Source: Gemmataceae bacterium (GTDB taxonomy: Bacteria; Planctomycetota; Planctomycetia; Gemmatales; Gemmataceae). From it: a stretch of DNA of 64,000 bases. Positions 36,431-44,358 of the stretch are shown here, in pieces. A program made the position numbers and the translations under genes. The DNA lies in the NCBI GenBank assembly GCA_022616435.1, contig JAKEET010000070.1:1-64000 (forward strand), read 5' to 3'. Position 1 is the first letter of the stretch, and each line of letters begins with the position of its first letter. The notes under the pieces are model-generated. The model was given only the letters and a program-made list of their open reading frames with translations. It had not been told where the DNA came from and did no database searches.

Positions 36431-36541
36431 GTAGGTCCCGCCTGCCGGGCGGGACCTTCGCTTCGCGGGAACTTCATTCCGCATAGCGCCTGCCCATCCA
36501 CTGCCGGCCGGCCAAGGTCCCGCTCGGCACGCGGGACCTAC
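36431..36541. repeat. Nested GTCCCGC/GCGGGAC inverted repeat
   Basis: GTAGGTCCCGCCTGCCGGGC followed by GGGACCTT (36431-36458) and a second, inverted version AAGGTCCCGCTCGGCACGCG plus GGACCTAC (about 36514-36541). Each half is a hairpin of its own and together they form a larger cruciform-like structure. A dispersed intergenic element is the most likely nature. Confidence 0.7.
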
Positions 36542-36599
36542 ATGCTGCAATTCGCAATTCGAGTCGCCCTGACCGCCCCCTCCCACTTTGCGCAGTTTC

Positions 36600-36948
36600 A
36601 AAAACCCGCATCCGTTGCACAGCCGGAGTTACCGGGACAAACAAGGACCGGGCAAACGTCATAAAAGGAAGCGGCCGTGTTGAGCCGGGAAAAGCTCAGC
36701 CGATAACTCAAGGTGAACGGGCCAGCGTCCCGCGACAGGCGTCGGGGACGCCAACTCGAACCGAAGGATAGAACGGGGTCAGCCCGGAACAAAAGGTCTC
36801 GGCGCCCGCGGCCGGGAAGGCCGGGCAACCGCTCCCACGGACGCGCGTTCAGCGCGCGTCTCTGCACGGATGTGTCTGCCAAGAGCATGCCGCATCCGGC
36901 GGGGGAGAGTTGCTCGTTTCCCGCCGACGCCGATGAGGAGGCTTCACC
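36600..36948 (+). promoter_or_regulatory. Long structured 5' leader region of the YTV gene
   Basis: The 350 bases before the YTV start hold no gene but several strong short hairpins: GGCGTC-GGG-GACGCC at 36738-36752, and ACGCGCG-TTCAG-CGCGCGT at 36841-36859, plus a TGAGC/GCTCA pair near 36684. The stretch ends with GAGGAG eight bases ahead of the ATG. If transcribed as one leader it may control translation or mRNA stability of an abundant surface protein. Promoter boxes could not be placed with confidence. Confidence 0.4.
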
Positions 36949-39024
36949 ATGAGAATGCGTTTGGGAGCGTCGCTTCTGGTCGCGGCGGCCGGCTTGCTCC
37001 TGGCTGGGCAGACCGCCCGAGCTTCGCACTGCGGCGCCGCCCGGTTCTCCGGCTGCGGTCCCGCCGGCGATGCCCGCTGCTGCTACGCCGCCGGCCAGCA
37101 GCAGAGCCGCGTCAGCTACAAGGTCGTCTACGACACCGTCCTCGAAAAACGGTTCCACACGTGCTACAAGACGGTTTGCGAGACCGTCCAGAAAACCGTC
37201 ACCGAAACCTGCTACCGCGACGAGGTCAAGACGATGCAGCGCCCGTGCTACCGCACGGCCTACAAGGACGTCGTCGAGGAGTGCGTGCGGCCGGTGACCA
37301 AGTGCGTCATGAAGGAAGTGACCGTCACGTGCCACAAGCCGGTCACGGAAACGTGCTACAAGGACTGCCACTACCAGGTCTGCAAGCGCGTCGCCAAGCA
37401 GCAGGAGCGCGATTGCCACTACACGGTGTGCCGCCCGGTCTACGAGCAGCACTGCCACGTGGCGTGCCACCAGATCACCAAGCAGCTCTGCGAGCAGCAC
37501 ATGCGTGAAGTGTGCTGCCACGTGTGCCGCCCGGTGTGCGAGCAGTACGTCAAGACGGTGTGCTGCCAGGTGCAGAAGTGCATCACCGAGTGCAAGGTGC
37601 GCGAGTGCTGCGTGCCCTGCTGCCGCGAGATCTGCGAGACCCGCTACAAGGATTGCGTCAAGAAGGTCTGCAAGGCCGTGACCACCATGAAGTGCGTCAC
37701 CAAGAAGTGCGGCGAATGGGTGGACGAGTGCTACACCAAGCCCGGCCGCTGCTACACGGTGTGGAAAGAGTGCTGCGACTGCTGCTTCGACCCGTGCACC
37801 TGCAAGACGCATGTGGTTCGCCGCCGCTGCCGCGTGACCTGCCAGGAGCCGCCGCAGACCTGCACCAAGAAGGTGTGGCGCGAACGCTGCGTGACCGAGA
37901 TGGTGCCGTGCACCACCCACGTGGTCGAGTGCGTCACCGAAAAGGTGCCCTACACCGTGACCCGCCGCGTGACCGAGATGGTCACCAAGCAGGTCCCGTA
38001 CACGGTGCAGCGCCAGGTTCGCGGCGCCTACGTCGACGACAAGGGCGTGGCCCACGAGACCGACGCCGCCGGCCGCACGTTCAAGGAAGGCGCCGTCGTC
38101 CGCAAGGAAGTCCCGTACACCGTGCAGCGCATGGTGAACGAGGTGGTCCGCAAGCAAGTGCCGTACACCGTGACCCGCTGCGTCAAGGGCGCCTACGTCG
38201 ATGACAAGGGCGAAGGCCACGACAGCGAAGGCCCGGGCCGGACCTTCAAGGAAGGCGCCCAGATCCGCCGCACCCACGTGACCACGACCTGCAAGATGGT
38301 GCAAGAGCAGCACGTCAAGAAGGTCCAGGTCACGGTGTACGAAAACGTGGTGGAAACCTGCGTCAAGAAGGTGCCGTACCAGGTGTGCCGCATGGTGCCG
38401 GTGCAGGTGACCAAGCAGGTTGCCGAACAGGTCTGCGAGATGCAGAAGTTCACGGTCACCAAGAAGGTGCCGTACACCGAATGCGTCCAGCAGGCCTACC
38501 AGGTGACTTGCAAGGTGCCGTACACCGTGACGCGGACCGTGCCGTGCACCGTGACCAAGCGCGTCCAGGTGTGCGTGCCGGAAACGGTGTGCGTCAAGCG
38601 CGCCCGCATGGTGCCGGTGTGCGACCCCGCCCCGGCTTGCCCCGCCCCGGCTTGCCACGGCAATGCCTGCAGCACCAACGCCTGCTGCGAAACCAAGTGC
38701 TGCCCGACGACTTGCTGCGAAAGCGACGGCTGCTGCCGCGAATCGCTGCGCTGCCGGCTGAGCAGGCTGCGGCAACGCTGCTACAGCTCGCTGTGCTGCA
38801 ACACCGGCTGCGACACGACTTGCCGGACGACCCGGACCGCGAGCTGCTCGACCGATTGCTGCGACACCGGTTGCCGCGAAGGCCTGCTGCAGCGGCTGTT
38901 CCGCAATCGCCTGTGCTGCGAGCCGAGCTGCGATCCGTGCACCGACGCCTGCGCCCCAGGCGCCAGCGCCCCGGCCGGTCAGCAGCGCCTGCTCGAGCCG
39001 GTCCCGTCGCCGTCGAAGAACTAA
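36949..39024 (+). CDS. Cysteine-rich YTV surface protein
   Basis: A 691-residue exported protein with signal peptide LGASLLVAAAGLLLAGQTARA and about 87 Cys by my count. Residues about 55-330 are short repeats with paired Cys (CYKTVCETV, CCHVCRPVCEQY); about 330-560 has the YTV repeats (VPYTVTRRVTEMV, VPYTVQRQV, VPYTVTRCVKG) and two copies of a Gly-Ala-Tyr-Val-Asp-Asp-Lys segment ending GRTFKEGA; the last 100 residues are again Cys-rich (ETKCCPTTCCES). YTV-domain proteins are planctomycete cell-surface components, proposed to form a disulfide-linked proteinaceous wall. The strong GAGGAG site fits high expression. A terminator follows. No secretion partner is adjacent. Confidence 0.88.
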   Translation: MRMRLGASLLVAAAGLLLAGQTARASHCGAARFSGCGPAGDARCCYAAGQQQSRVSYKVVYDTVLEKRFHTCYKTVCETVQKTVTETCYRDEVKTMQRPCYRTAYKDVVEECVRPVTKCVMKEVTVTCHKPVTETCYKDCHYQVCKRVAKQQERDCHYTVCRPVYEQHCHVACHQITKQLCEQHMREVCCHVCRPVCEQYVKTVCCQVQKCITECKVRECCVPCCREICETRYKDCVKKVCKAVTTMKCVTKKCGEWVDECYTKPGRCYTVWKECCDCCFDPCTCKTHVVRRRCRVTCQEPPQTCTKKVWRERCVTEMVPCTTHVVECVTEKVPYTVTRRVTEMVTKQVPYTVQRQVRGAYVDDKGVAHETDAAGRTFKEGAVVRKEVPYTVQRMVNEVVRKQVPYTVTRCVKGAYVDDKGEGHDSEGPGRTFKEGAQIRRTHVTTTCKMVQEQHVKKVQVTVYENVVETCVKKVPYQVCRMVPVQVTKQVAEQVCEMQKFTVTKKVPYTECVQQAYQVTCKVPYTVTRTVPCTVTKRVQVCVPETVCVKRARMVPVCDPAPACPAPACHGNACSTNACCETKCCPTTCCESDGCCRESLRCRLSRLRQRCYSSLCCNTGCDTTCRTTRTASCSTDCCDTGCREGLLQRLFRNRLCCEPSCDPCTDACAPGASAPAGQQRLLEPVPSPSKN

Positions 39025-39083
39025 TGGCCCCGCCGGATCGGGTATGGGCGTCGAGCCCGGCCCGATCCGGACTTTCCCCTCCC

Positions 39084-39126
39084 AGGCCAGGAACTGCCCC
39101 CCGCGGTTCCTGGCCTGTTCTCTTTT
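39084..39126 (+). terminator. Intrinsic terminator after the YTV gene
   Basis: An 11-base perfect stem AGGCCAGGAAC (39084-39094) / GTTCCTGGCCT (39106-39116) is followed by GTTCTCTTTT. It lies 60 bases past the stop codon and is one of the clear rho-independent terminators of the window. Confidence 0.8.
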
Positions 39127-39222
39127 GCAATCCGTGTCAGATCGCGGTCAATTCGTGCCCGTTGAGAATCGTCCACGTGGCTGCGTAATCGCGCCGTGGC
39201 TTGCCGTTTAGCGTTCGCGCCA

Positions 39223-42200
39223 TCATCGCAACCCAATCACCCGTCCATCCGCCAACCCGGCGATAAGTAGCTCGCCGAGCCACACCGCCGCGGAAGCGTC
39301 TTGCGGCAGCCGGCGCTCACCGCGAATCTTTCCGGCCGCATCGACGATCCGCACGGTGCCGCCCCAGTAGGTGACCGCAGTCAGGTTGTTCGGGCCGGCG
39401 ACGACACGACTGATCATCCGGTCGGGTCGGCCGAATTTCTGCTGTTGGTCGGCGGTGACCGCCGGGCTTTTCGGCAACTCGCGGGCCATCGTCACTTGTT
39501 GCTGAACCTTGCCGTCGCCGCCGAGCGTGATGCGCGAACCGTCTGCGGTCCAGGCCACGAGCAGGCTGTTTGGACCCACTTGCAGTTCTTCGATTCGGCT
39601 GGGAAGATTCGCACGCCACAAGATCTTGAGTTCGGGCAACAACCCCGGCGCCGACTTGGCGGGCGTGATCTCATCACTTGTCGGCAGCGCCCACTTCGTC
39701 AGCGGTTCCTGTCCCGCGACCGCTTCGTAACACGTGCCGACGGCCTCCTCCATGCCGACGGAGTCGTAGGCAATCAGCGTGATCGACTCCTGATTGGCGC
39801 CGACGCCGTCGCGCTGCCACGCGATGTAGCCGCGCCCCGGTCCCGGCATGTGCTGGCCCGGCGCGTACGGCAGGAACTTCTCCTTGAACAGAAAGTCGAT
39901 GATCGGGTTATCCTGCGGATTGCCGAGCAGGATGACCGGGCCTTGCACGGCGAAGCCGGCGAAGATCGGCGGGTTGGCGTCGCCCGATTTGATCTGCTTC
40001 GAGCCGGCGTATTGCAGGCCGACCCAGGTCGCGGCTTCTTCGTCGGTCAGCTTGCGCGACTTGGCCGCTTCGGTCAGGTCCATCTCCTTGGAGCGAATGC
40101 CCCACGAGGCCAGCGCCTTCGACAGCCGTTTGGCCGCGGCGTCGTTGAAGCCGCTCTTGCCTTTGACGATGGTGACGTCGCGCTGGTTGCGGGCGAAGCG
40201 GAAGATGTTGTCGAGGTCGTTGCCGAAATAGACGGCGCGGCGCGTGGCGCCGGCGATGGCGCGGGCGCGCGGCGGCGGTGTGTAATCGAAGGTCGCCGTG
40301 TCCTCGGTGTTGGCCAGGCCTTCCTTGACGATGACCTGCCACTTGCCGGGGGGATCATTCGCCGCCAGGGGCAAGCGTGCGCTAAACTGGCCCAGCTTCG
40401 TGGCGTCGAACAATTCATGGCGCGTGACGCCGAGCGGATCGACGACGCGGACGTGGATCGGCGCTGAGCCGCTGAGGATGCCGCCTTTGTTGTCGAGCAA
40501 CGTGGCGGCGATGTGCAGTTCGATGGGGGATTTTTCGAGGACAAGGTCGCGGGTGACGACCGGGGCAGCGACCTTGATTCCGCCGATCGGACGAGCGGTC
40601 TCTGCGAAAACACGCATTTGGCCAGGCCCGAGACGCAAGTTGCCGAGGGTCTGTCGGCGCTCCCCGTGCCATTCCAATTCGGTCTGCATGCCGCTGCGAA
40701 CGGCATCGTACGTCGCCTGCTTGCCCTCGAGTGTCAAGCTCCCCGCGGCAGCCGTCGGCGTGATTCTCTCCGGGTTGCCCTTGGCATCTTCGCCTTCACT
40801 GGGAGCGGCGTTTACTGCGAAGACGTACTCAATGTCTCCGGCAATATGGCGTCTTACAACTACCCAGGGCATCGTGGACACGTAAGGAGGCCTGATGCCA
40901 GCCCCGTTCGATTCGCCGAGTATGAAGAGTGCGAGGGGCATCGCCCCCTCGAGGTACTTCTTCGTCGTCAAGCACGCTGCGATCTGCTTGTGCTTCGCCT
41001 CCTTGACTTTTGTGTCCTTCTCCGTCGCCACTTCCTTCGTCAGCCGGTCCAACAATTCCTGATCCGGCAGCTTCCCCGACACGCGCATCTTTTTCATGCC
41101 TTTGAGCGAAAGCGCCGTGTCGGCGGTGGCCAGCACTAGGCCCCCCTTGGTCGCAAAGTCCTCCAAGGCCTTCGCCACTGCGCCATCGACGTAGTCCATC
41201 GAGGTCAGAATGACCGCCTTGTGGTGCGTCGCCAGCGTACCGTCCAAGACATCTTCATCCAGCACCACCGCGAATGGCTCCTGCCACAGCTTGCCCGCCA
41301 GGTAGGTGAACACCAGGTTCTTCCCGTGCGGCGTCGCGTGGACGTAGTTGTCGTTCTTCGGGTCCTTCGCCTGGCTGTGGATCGCCTGCGACAGCGAGTA
41401 CAGCATCGCCACCGGCGGGCGGGTCGGCTTCATCGTCGTGAAGATCGGGCCGAGGCGCTTCATGAGCTGGTTGGTCTCGACGATGGCGGCGCGGGCCGAG
41501 GGGTTGGTGCTCGGCTCCAGGTCGGGCGGCGAGATCATGCCCTGGATGCCGGTCTGGAACGACAGGTACTGCTCCAGGCGATATTGATCGTTCGTCGTGT
41601 TGCCGTACCAGGTCGGCAGGTACCAGCACGGCTTCCACTGATCGCGGGCCCGGGCCATTTCGAGGAAGTAGGATGGGTTGAAGAAGCCGGGGCCGAAGTC
41701 GTGGTAGCCGCCGTGGCCGCTGGTGATCGGCAAGCTGCGCTGGACGTTGAAGTAGTAGCCGTCGCAAAACGCCGACCAGCCGTACTGGCTCTGCGTCAGC
41801 GACAGGTAATCGCTCTTCACCTGGCTGACGCCGAATTGCGAGTCCTTCCAGGCCGCGTCCATGAGGCTCAGCTTCCAGGTCGCCCAGTGCCGCCAGCGGG
41901 CCAGGTCGGCCGGGTTCTTCGGATCGAGCTTGTGATACGCCGGCGGCGCCTTGCCGTAGGCGTGGTAGTACGACTTCAACTGCGCGGGAACATCGTGCGG
42001 TCCGAATTCGCCGGTCGCCGGGTGCTTGTGCCACGTCAACCCCGGCTCGTCGTAGAAATGAATGCCGGGAACGTTGGGCCGGGTGCGATCCATCATCGCA
42101 CGGCGAACGACGCGGCGCGTGCCGCCCTGGACAACGAGGGGATCGCTCCAATCGCATTCGAGCCGCAGGTCCATCTGATGGCCGCCGGACATGACGCAGT

Positions 42201-42726
42201 TGGGAATAAAATCGACGCCGGCGCGGATGAAGTTGGCGTCGTCGTCCTGGCCGTAATGGCCGTAGAAGGTATTGAAGCCGAAGCTGTCCTCGCCCTGGAT
42301 GAGCTGCTGGTCTTTTTTCGCCTTGCCCCAGTTGATGAGCTTGAAGCTCGACTGGCGGATGTGGGAGTAGACGTCGATCACGACCGAAGCCTTGTCGTTG
42401 TCGATGGCCGCTTCGACCGTGTACTTGCCGGGGCGGAGGAGCCAGCCGTTGACGTGGAGGTGCTGCACGGGAATGATTTCCTTGCCTTGCGGCATCGGCG
42501 GCGGTTCGTCGAAGGTAGTGACGATCTTGCTGCCGTCGGCGCCGGACAAGGTGAGCGTCAGGAGGCCGCGCGGCATCGAACTCGGCGAGCCGCGGACGAC
42601 GCTGATGTCGATCCATTCGTTGGTCTGATAGGCGGTGCGACCGAGGGGGAGATGCAGCTTGATTTCGGCTCGGGCAACCGAAGTGGCCATGATGAACGCA
42701 AGCAACGCGCAGACGCCATGACGCAT
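39223..42726 (-). CDS. Very large secreted protein with glycosidase-like middle region
   Basis: A 1167-residue exported protein. After a signal peptide (ALLAFIMATSVARA) come a beta-rich N-terminal domain (about 20-120), a TIM-barrel-like part with GIHFYDEPGLTW and YHDFGPGFFNPSYF (about 130-400), and a region resembling the trimerisation domain of GH42 beta-galactosidases (VAMLYSLSQA; AVILTSMDYVDGAVAKALEDF; GGLVLATADTAL, about 430-570). The C-terminal 350 residues contain Ig-like and propeller-like strands (GGDGKVQQQV, WGGTVRIVDAAGK). It may act on a polysaccharide, but catalytic residues could not be pinned down. GGAG precedes the start at 42726. The stop lies in a short repeat fragment. Confidence 0.65.
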   Translation of the reverse strand: MRHGVCALLAFIMATSVARAEIKLHLPLGRTAYQTNEWIDISVVRGSPSSMPRGLLTLTLSGADGSKIVTTFDEPPPMPQGKEIIPVQHLHVNGWLLRPGKYTVEAAIDNDKASVVIDVYSHIRQSSFKLINWGKAKKDQQLIQGEDSFGFNTFYGHYGQDDDANFIRAGVDFIPNCVMSGGHQMDLRLECDWSDPLVVQGGTRRVVRRAMMDRTRPNVPGIHFYDEPGLTWHKHPATGEFGPHDVPAQLKSYYHAYGKAPPAYHKLDPKNPADLARWRHWATWKLSLMDAAWKDSQFGVSQVKSDYLSLTQSQYGWSAFCDGYYFNVQRSLPITSGHGGYHDFGPGFFNPSYFLEMARARDQWKPCWYLPTWYGNTTNDQYRLEQYLSFQTGIQGMISPPDLEPSTNPSARAAIVETNQLMKRLGPIFTTMKPTRPPVAMLYSLSQAIHSQAKDPKNDNYVHATPHGKNLVFTYLAGKLWQEPFAVVLDEDVLDGTLATHHKAVILTSMDYVDGAVAKALEDFATKGGLVLATADTALSLKGMKKMRVSGKLPDQELLDRLTKEVATEKDTKVKEAKHKQIAACLTTKKYLEGAMPLALFILGESNGAGIRPPYVSTMPWVVVRRHIAGDIEYVFAVNAAPSEGEDAKGNPERITPTAAAGSLTLEGKQATYDAVRSGMQTELEWHGERRQTLGNLRLGPGQMRVFAETARPIGGIKVAAPVVTRDLVLEKSPIELHIAATLLDNKGGILSGSAPIHVRVVDPLGVTRHELFDATKLGQFSARLPLAANDPPGKWQVIVKEGLANTEDTATFDYTPPPRARAIAGATRRAVYFGNDLDNIFRFARNQRDVTIVKGKSGFNDAAAKRLSKALASWGIRSKEMDLTEAAKSRKLTDEEAATWVGLQYAGSKQIKSGDANPPIFAGFAVQGPVILLGNPQDNPIIDFLFKEKFLPYAPGQHMPGPGRGYIAWQRDGVGANQESITLIAYDSVGMEEAVGTCYEAVAGQEPLTKWALPTSDEITPAKSAPGLLPELKILWRANLPSRIEELQVGPNSLLVAWTADGSRITLGGDGKVQQQVTMARELPKSPAVTADQQQKFGRPDRMISRVVAGPNNLTAVTYWGGTVRIVDAAGKIRGERRLPQDASAAVWLGELLIAGLADGRVIGLR

Positions 42727-42836
42727 GGTTGCGACTCCTTGAACTCGTGTCAGGTTATGAAGACACGGCTTCGACATTCTATTCCGAGCATCCTCGGAAA
42801 CCGGTAGGATAGCACCACAAAGAAAGGAGCCGATCG

Positions 42837-43547
42837 ATGGTTGAACCGCCCCGGCTGCTCACGAAAACCGGCCCTCGGCGCGCCAGCGCGGAATCGACGC
42901 TGCCGCCGCTGGAGAACGGCGATTGCATGGATCAAAAGACGTTTCATGAGCGCTATGAGGCGATGCCGGAGGACGCGCGCGCCGAGCTCATCGGAGGAAT
43001 TGTCTACATGGCCTCGCCGCAGAAACGCCGCCACGGCGGCAAGCAGTCTCTCTTGATTCAGTGGTTGGGCGAATACGCCGAGAACACGCCGGGCGTCGAG
43101 AGTTATGCCAACGCGACCAGCATCCTTGGCCCGGCGAGCGAGCCGGAGCCGGACGGCTGCTTGTGCATCGAGCCGGAACCCGTGGATGACAACACCTACA
43201 TCGACAAGGCGCCCGAGCTGGTCGCGGAGATCTCCTCGACCACCGAAGCCATCGATTTGCATCGCAAAAAAGACGACTACGAAGCCGCGGGGGTGCGCGA
43301 ATACATCGTCGCGGCGCTGCGGTCGGGCCAGGTGTTCTGGTTCGAGAATCGCCGCGGGCGCTTTCACGAGGTTCAGCCCGACGCCGACGGCGTCTTTCGT
43401 TCCCGCGTGCTTCCCGGCTTGTGGCTGGATGCGCCGGCGCTCTTGCGCCACGATCGCAAGAAGGTGCTCACCGTCCTGCGCCGGGGGTTGGCGAGCAAGG
43501 AACATAAGGCCTTTGTCGCGAAGCTGGCGGCCGGACGACGATCGTAG
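42837..43547 (+). CDS. Uma2 family endonuclease (DUF820)
   Basis: A 236-residue protein of the Uma2/DUF820 group, restriction-endonuclease-like fold of the PD-(D/E)xK type. Catalytic signature is seen as EPEPDGCLCI (the Asp near residue 103) followed by ELVAEISSTT (Glu-x-Ser near 128) and the basic DLHRKKDDYEAAGVREYI segment. A 30-residue N-terminal extension precedes the family core that starts near DQKTFHERYEAM. Uma2 proteins are numerous in cyanobacteria and planctomycetes, with poorly known roles. An AAAGGAG site lies before the start at 42837. Confidence 0.85.
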   Translation: MVEPPRLLTKTGPRRASAESTLPPLENGDCMDQKTFHERYEAMPEDARAELIGGIVYMASPQKRRHGGKQSLLIQWLGEYAENTPGVESYANATSILGPASEPEPDGCLCIEPEPVDDNTYIDKAPELVAEISSTTEAIDLHRKKDDYEAAGVREYIVAALRSGQVFWFENRRGRFHEVQPDADGVFRSRVLPGLWLDAPALLRHDRKKVLTVLRRGLASKEHKAFVAKLAAGRRS

Positions 43548-43673
43548 GCGGGCGGTGTGCCGGTGATTCTCAATCACCAAGGCGTCCGCCAAGTGATCGG
43601 CGACCTGATGGGGCAATCGCCGTCGATGTTGAACAAAGCTGTCGAATCCGAGTGGTCATGCTGACATTCCCCG

Positions 43674-43943
43674 TCACGCGACCTCCAGCAATGCAGCGGG
43701 GTTGCGAGCGGCAACCATGAGCAAAGTGCGGGCGGCGCCAGAGGGGGACCGCCGTCCTTGTTCCCAATCTTGGAGTGTCCGCACCGATACGCCCAGCAAC
43801 TCCGCAAAACGCGCCTGCGACAGGCCGGTTCGTTCGCGTATGGTCGCAACGGCAGGCACGTTGATCACTCTACCGTGCTCGCCGCGTTTCAGTTCGCGCA
43901 GGCCCTGGAGGATCTCGCCCGCGATGTCGCGTTTCCTAGCCAT
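43674..43943 (-). CDS. Helix-turn-helix antitoxin (HigA-like)
   Basis: An 89-residue XRE-type DNA-binding protein. Residues about 38-65 form the helix-turn-helix: RTGLSQARFAELLGVSVRTL followed by QDWEQGRR. The AGEILQGLRELKRGEHG N-terminus is the dimerising, toxin-binding part seen in HigA/MqsA-like antitoxins. It follows a RelE-like toxin gene in the same direction, toxin first, as in higBA. AGGGAG sits before the ATG at 43943. The antitoxin is intact although the toxin frame is broken. Confidence 0.85.
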   Translation of the reverse strand: MARKRDIAGEILQGLRELKRGEHGRVINVPAVATIRERTGLSQARFAELLGVSVRTLQDWEQGRRSPSGAARTLLMVAARNPAALLEVA

Positions 43944-43967
43944 TTTCAATCTCCCTACGAATCTTTC

Positions 43968-44250
43968 TCAACATTGCGCTGAAATGTTATCGACGACATT
44001 CTTGGGATACATGGTCAGCATCCAAATCGTTCGCTGAACCGGCTTGACGAAGTAGATGATACGGTAGCCGCCACGTTTGCCGCGACCCGGCGCTCGCCAG
44101 CGTAGCTTGCGCACTCCACCGGGAGCCGGGAATGGCATCTCCCGCCTCGGGGTCGGCAATCAAGGCGTCCTGGAGTTCTCGATACTCATCATCCGTCAGA
44201 TGCTCTTGGACCAAACGCGTGAAGAGTTTGGTCTCAATGAACGTGACCAT
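43968..44250 (-). pseudogene. RelE/HigB-like toxin, frameshifted
   Basis: The N-terminal part reads MVTFIETKLFTRLVQEHL, DDEYRELQDAL and PEAGDAIPGS; the remainder is found in the next frame as GGVRKLRWRAPGRGKRGGYR followed by IIYFVKP and MLTMYPKN. Joined by removing one G from the GGG at 44121-44123 they give a complete family-length RelE toxin (PGSGGVRKLRW is the family sequence). RelE proteins cleave mRNA in the ribosome. The shift is a genuine inactivating mutation or a sequencing error. The start at 44250 sits six bases after the -10 box. Confidence 0.85.
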
Positions 44251-44256
44251 GAATTG

Positions 44257-44284
44257 TTTATACGGCATTGCCGTATCTAGTCAA
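44257..44284 (-). promoter_or_regulatory. higBA-like promoter with palindromic operator
   Basis: On the minus strand: TTGACT (44284-44279), a 16-base spacer and TATAAA (44262-44257). The spacer is largely the perfect palindrome ATACGGC-ATT-GCCGTAT (44260-44276), which also overlaps the -10 box. The toxin ATG at 44250 follows the -10 box after six bases, so the transcript should be leaderless. The palindrome is the likely site for the HigA-like antitoxin. Confidence 0.65.
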
Positions 44285-44358
44285 GGGAGTCGTTGTCGAT
44301 CGCGAAACCCTTGCTTGCCCGTGGGGTTCCATGGATAATTGCCGATCGGAGGCATCCT

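Larger units (their letters stand above)
35628..36599. other. Repeat-rich intergenic region without a supported gene
   Basis: About 970 bases with no open frame showing protein-like composition. It contains a GAGGGGC tandem at about 35646-35668, an 18-base perfect inverted repeat (35825-35842/35889-35906), an ACACAC run near 36009-36022, a 10-base inverted repeat GGCACGGAGC/GCTCCGTGCC (36308-36317/36344-36353) and the GTCCCGC element described separately. The pieces look like several intergenic elements stacked between a kinase gene and the YTV gene. Confidence 0.55.

Noticed and set aside
36063-36486. Overlapping frames in the repeat-rich gap before the YTV gene
   Set aside because: They span inverted repeats and have no ribosome-binding site, signal peptide or family-like sequence.
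36598-38775. Long frame antisense to the YTV gene, rich in His, Leu and Ala
   Set aside because: A by-product of repeated codons for Cys, Val and Lys on the other strand; no signal or domain.
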